Assembly: GCA_038527215.1 (NCBI GenBank)
Contig: JBCBGC010000065.1
Coordinates: forward strand, 1-41,461
DNA from: JAWPMV01 sp038527215
GTDB taxonomy: Bacteria > Bacteroidota > Bacteroidia > J057
Length of the DNA stretch: 41,461 bases
Reading direction: 5' to 3'
Position 1 is the stretch's first letter. The number at the start of each line of letters is the position of its first letter. The translations under genes and the position numbers were made by a program. This document shows positions 40,051 through 41,461 of the stretch, in pieces. The notes under the pieces are model-generated. The model was not told the origin of the DNA and did no database searches. It saw nothing but the letters and a program-made list of their open reading frames with translations.

Positions 40051-41461
40051 TTATCGTTTAGAGAATTTTTGCTGGAGAACTTGCGTAGGGCTGATTACCC
40101 GCACGATATACAAGCCCTGGGCAAAAAGACTCACGTCTATCCTTTTGTCCTCCACTACATCAGGATTTCTAGTCATAGATTCCCGGTACAGGACTTTTCC
40201 TTCCAGACTGACAATTTCAATGACCGCGGAACGATCGGTATCGCTCACTACTGGCAGTCGCAGGATTAAGTCTTGCTGGGTTGGATTCGGGAAGAGGCTC
40301 AGGGTAGTAGATCCTCCGCCTGTAAGCATGGTTCCACAGGGAGTTCCCGTGCTGTCTCTCAATGCCACCACAAAGTTGTCCGACAAATCATAGCAGCCAC
40401 TACTCAAGGCAATCTGCGTAGCCGTATCTCCTACCTGGGCAGTCAGGGTTCCAGTATAGGAAAGCCCCCATACCCAGCATTCGCCAGGACCAGCCCCACT
40501 AAAGTCTACCATATCGCCCGGAGGTACGCCCAGGATCACCCCATTGGGATTGGTTACCACATAGGTAAAGTTGGCGCCCAGGGTGTTGGTACTGTCAAAA
40601 GAGAAAGTCGTGGGAGTGCCACCTGCATAGCAGACCAGGACAGTATCCATGCCATTGGCTTCCTGTACCATGCCGCCATCTACATCATCTCTGATGACCC
40701 GAATGAAGTTGTCGGAGAGATCAAAACAGCCACTGCTCAAAGCAACCTGTAAGGCATTATCACCTACGGAAGCGGTTACAGTTCCGGTATAGCTCAAACC
40801 CCAGACCCAGCACTCGCCTGGACCTGCACCGGCAAAATCAACCATGTCCCCTGGAGGCAAGCCTAAGATGGTTCCGGCTGTATCGGTAACTACGTAGGCA
40901 TAGTTCGGTCCTACATTGCCCAGGCTGTCAAAAGCGAAGACGGTAGGCGCGTTGGGATCATTATAGCAGACATAAAGGTCTTGTGGGCCAGCAGATTCAG
41001 ATTTGACCGCTCCGCCGTCTACGTCATCCCGGATGACCCGGATAAAGTTGTCCGAAAGATCAAAGCAGCCACTGGCCAGCGCAACCTGCAAGGCATTATC
41101 ACCTACAGAAGCGGTAACGGTTCCGGTATAGCTCAGCCCCCAAACCCAGCATTCACCAGGTCCTGCACCCGCAAAGTCAACCATATCTCCAGGAGGAAGA
41201 CCCAGAATCGTACCCGCAGTATCAGTTACCACATAGGCATAGTTTGGTCCGGAAGTTCCCAGGCTGTCAAAGGCAAAAACCGTAGGGGCATTGGGATCAT
41301 TATAGCAGACATACAGATCCTGTGGTCCGCCTGATTCCGACTTAACAGCCCCACCGTCAACATCTTCGCGAAGCACCACGATGAAGTTATCGGAAAGGTC
41401 AAAGCAGCCATCACTCAAGGCTACCTGGGTAGCATTGTCGCCGATGGAAGCGGTCAGGTTT
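40051..41461 (-). CDS. Secreted modular repeat protein 2, T9SS type A (5' end beyond window)
   Basis: At least 469 residues; the frame is open through the window edge (a TTG near 41418 is an internal Leu codon, not a start), so the N-terminus is missing. It holds a partial module and three full modules of ~112 residues with the same order as in the paralog: VDGGAVKSES, YVCYNDPNAPTVFAFDSLG, YAYVVTDTAGTILGLPPGD, GECWVWGLSYTGTVTASVGD, SGCFDLSDNFIRVIRDD. Two neighbouring modules differ at only about four residues. The C-terminal sorting domain (LFPNPTQQDLIL, FAQGLYIVRVI) shows T9SS export. Ligand and function unknown. Confidence 0.87.
   Translation of the reverse strand, partial: NLTASIGDNATQVALSDGCFDLSDNFIVVLREDVDGGAVKSESGGPQDLYVCYNDPNAPTVFAFDSLGTSGPNYAYVVTDTAGTILGLPPGDMVDFAGAGPGECWVWGLSYTGTVTASVGDNALQVALASGCFDLSDNFIRVIRDDVDGGAVKSESAGPQDLYVCYNDPNAPTVFAFDSLGNVGPNYAYVVTDTAGTILGLPPGDMVDFAGAGPGECWVWGLSYTGTVTASVGDNALQVALSSGCFDLSDNFIRVIRDDVDGGMVQEANGMDTVLVCYAGGTPTTFSFDSTNTLGANFTYVVTNPNGVILGVPPGDMVDFSGAGPGECWVWGLSYTGTLTAQVGDTATQIALSSGCYDLSDNFVVALRDSTGTPCGTMLTGGGSTTLSLFPNPTQQDLILRLPVVSDTDRSAVIEIVSLEGKVLYRESMTRNPDVVEDKRIDVSLFAQGLYIVRVISPTQVLQQKFSKR
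40690..41400 (-). repeat. Near-identical tandem coding modules
   Basis: Two adjacent ~336-bp units within the modular gene encode almost the same ~112 residues (about four substitutions), yet many third positions differ. In the stretch around 40820-40912 against 41157-41249, roughly one base in six differs with no amino-acid change. This is seen by direct comparison of the two stretches. Confidence 0.75.

Overview
The window looks like a chromosomal segment of a Bacteroidota bacterium, probably a Saprospiria-type (Lewinella/Haliscomenobacter-like) environmental species. This rests on several secreted proteins with type IX secretion (T9SS) C-terminal sorting domains of both type A and type B, PKD-rich giant surface proteins, near absence of Shine-Dalgarno sequences, several promoters resembling the Bacteroidota TTG-N19/20-TAnnTTTG consensus, and a phe/tyr gene cluster of the kind seen in Bacteroidota. 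The taxonomic placement is inference; no rRNA or tRNA gene was seen.

Layout. 1-213: four tandem ~54-bp repeats, each able to fold into a hairpin followed by a T-run. 390-2780: two-gene unit of a dynamin-like GTPase and an AlbA_2 (Schlafen-type) protein. 3047-9665: two giant T9SS type B proteins. 9669-11998: FAD oxidoreductase, then a divergent class V aminotransferase-fold enzyme. 12103-16455: aromatic amino acid operon (prephenate dehydratase, class I aminotransferase, prephenate dehydrogenase, DAHP synthase-chorismate mutase). It is preceded by an unlisted 25-codon leader ORF extremely rich in Phe and Tyr codons, an antiterminator helix and an intrinsic terminator. 16549-23229: small membrane protein, lytic transglycosylase, secreted EEP-family phosphodiesterase, TfoX-like protein, and a large BNR/sortilin-like propeller protein. 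23256-24030: an intergenic array of four structured repeats with inverted ends. 24132-28804: three tandem paralogous secreted leucine-rich-repeat proteins, ending head-on against a caspase-family protease gene (28805-29965). 30108-36958: housekeeping and envelope genes (acyltransferase, DUF2461, truncated hemoglobin, DinB-like, two lipoproteins, aspartate aminotransferase, heptose-7-phosphate kinase). 37045-41461: two tandem paralogous secreted proteins built from a ~110-residue repeat module, the second cut by the window edge.

The strongest non-obvious signal is the transcription attenuator in front of the phe/tyr operon. Residues 7-18 of the leader contain 6 Phe and 4 Tyr. An 8-bp helix between the end of the leader ORF and the 5' arm of a 9-bp terminator would be mutually exclusive with that terminator. 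This predicts ribosome-mediated attenuation responding to both Phe and Tyr charging, matching the end products of the operon. The next most interesting structures are the two families of folded non-coding repeats (1-213 and 23256-23981) and the extracellular repeat module of the last two genes.
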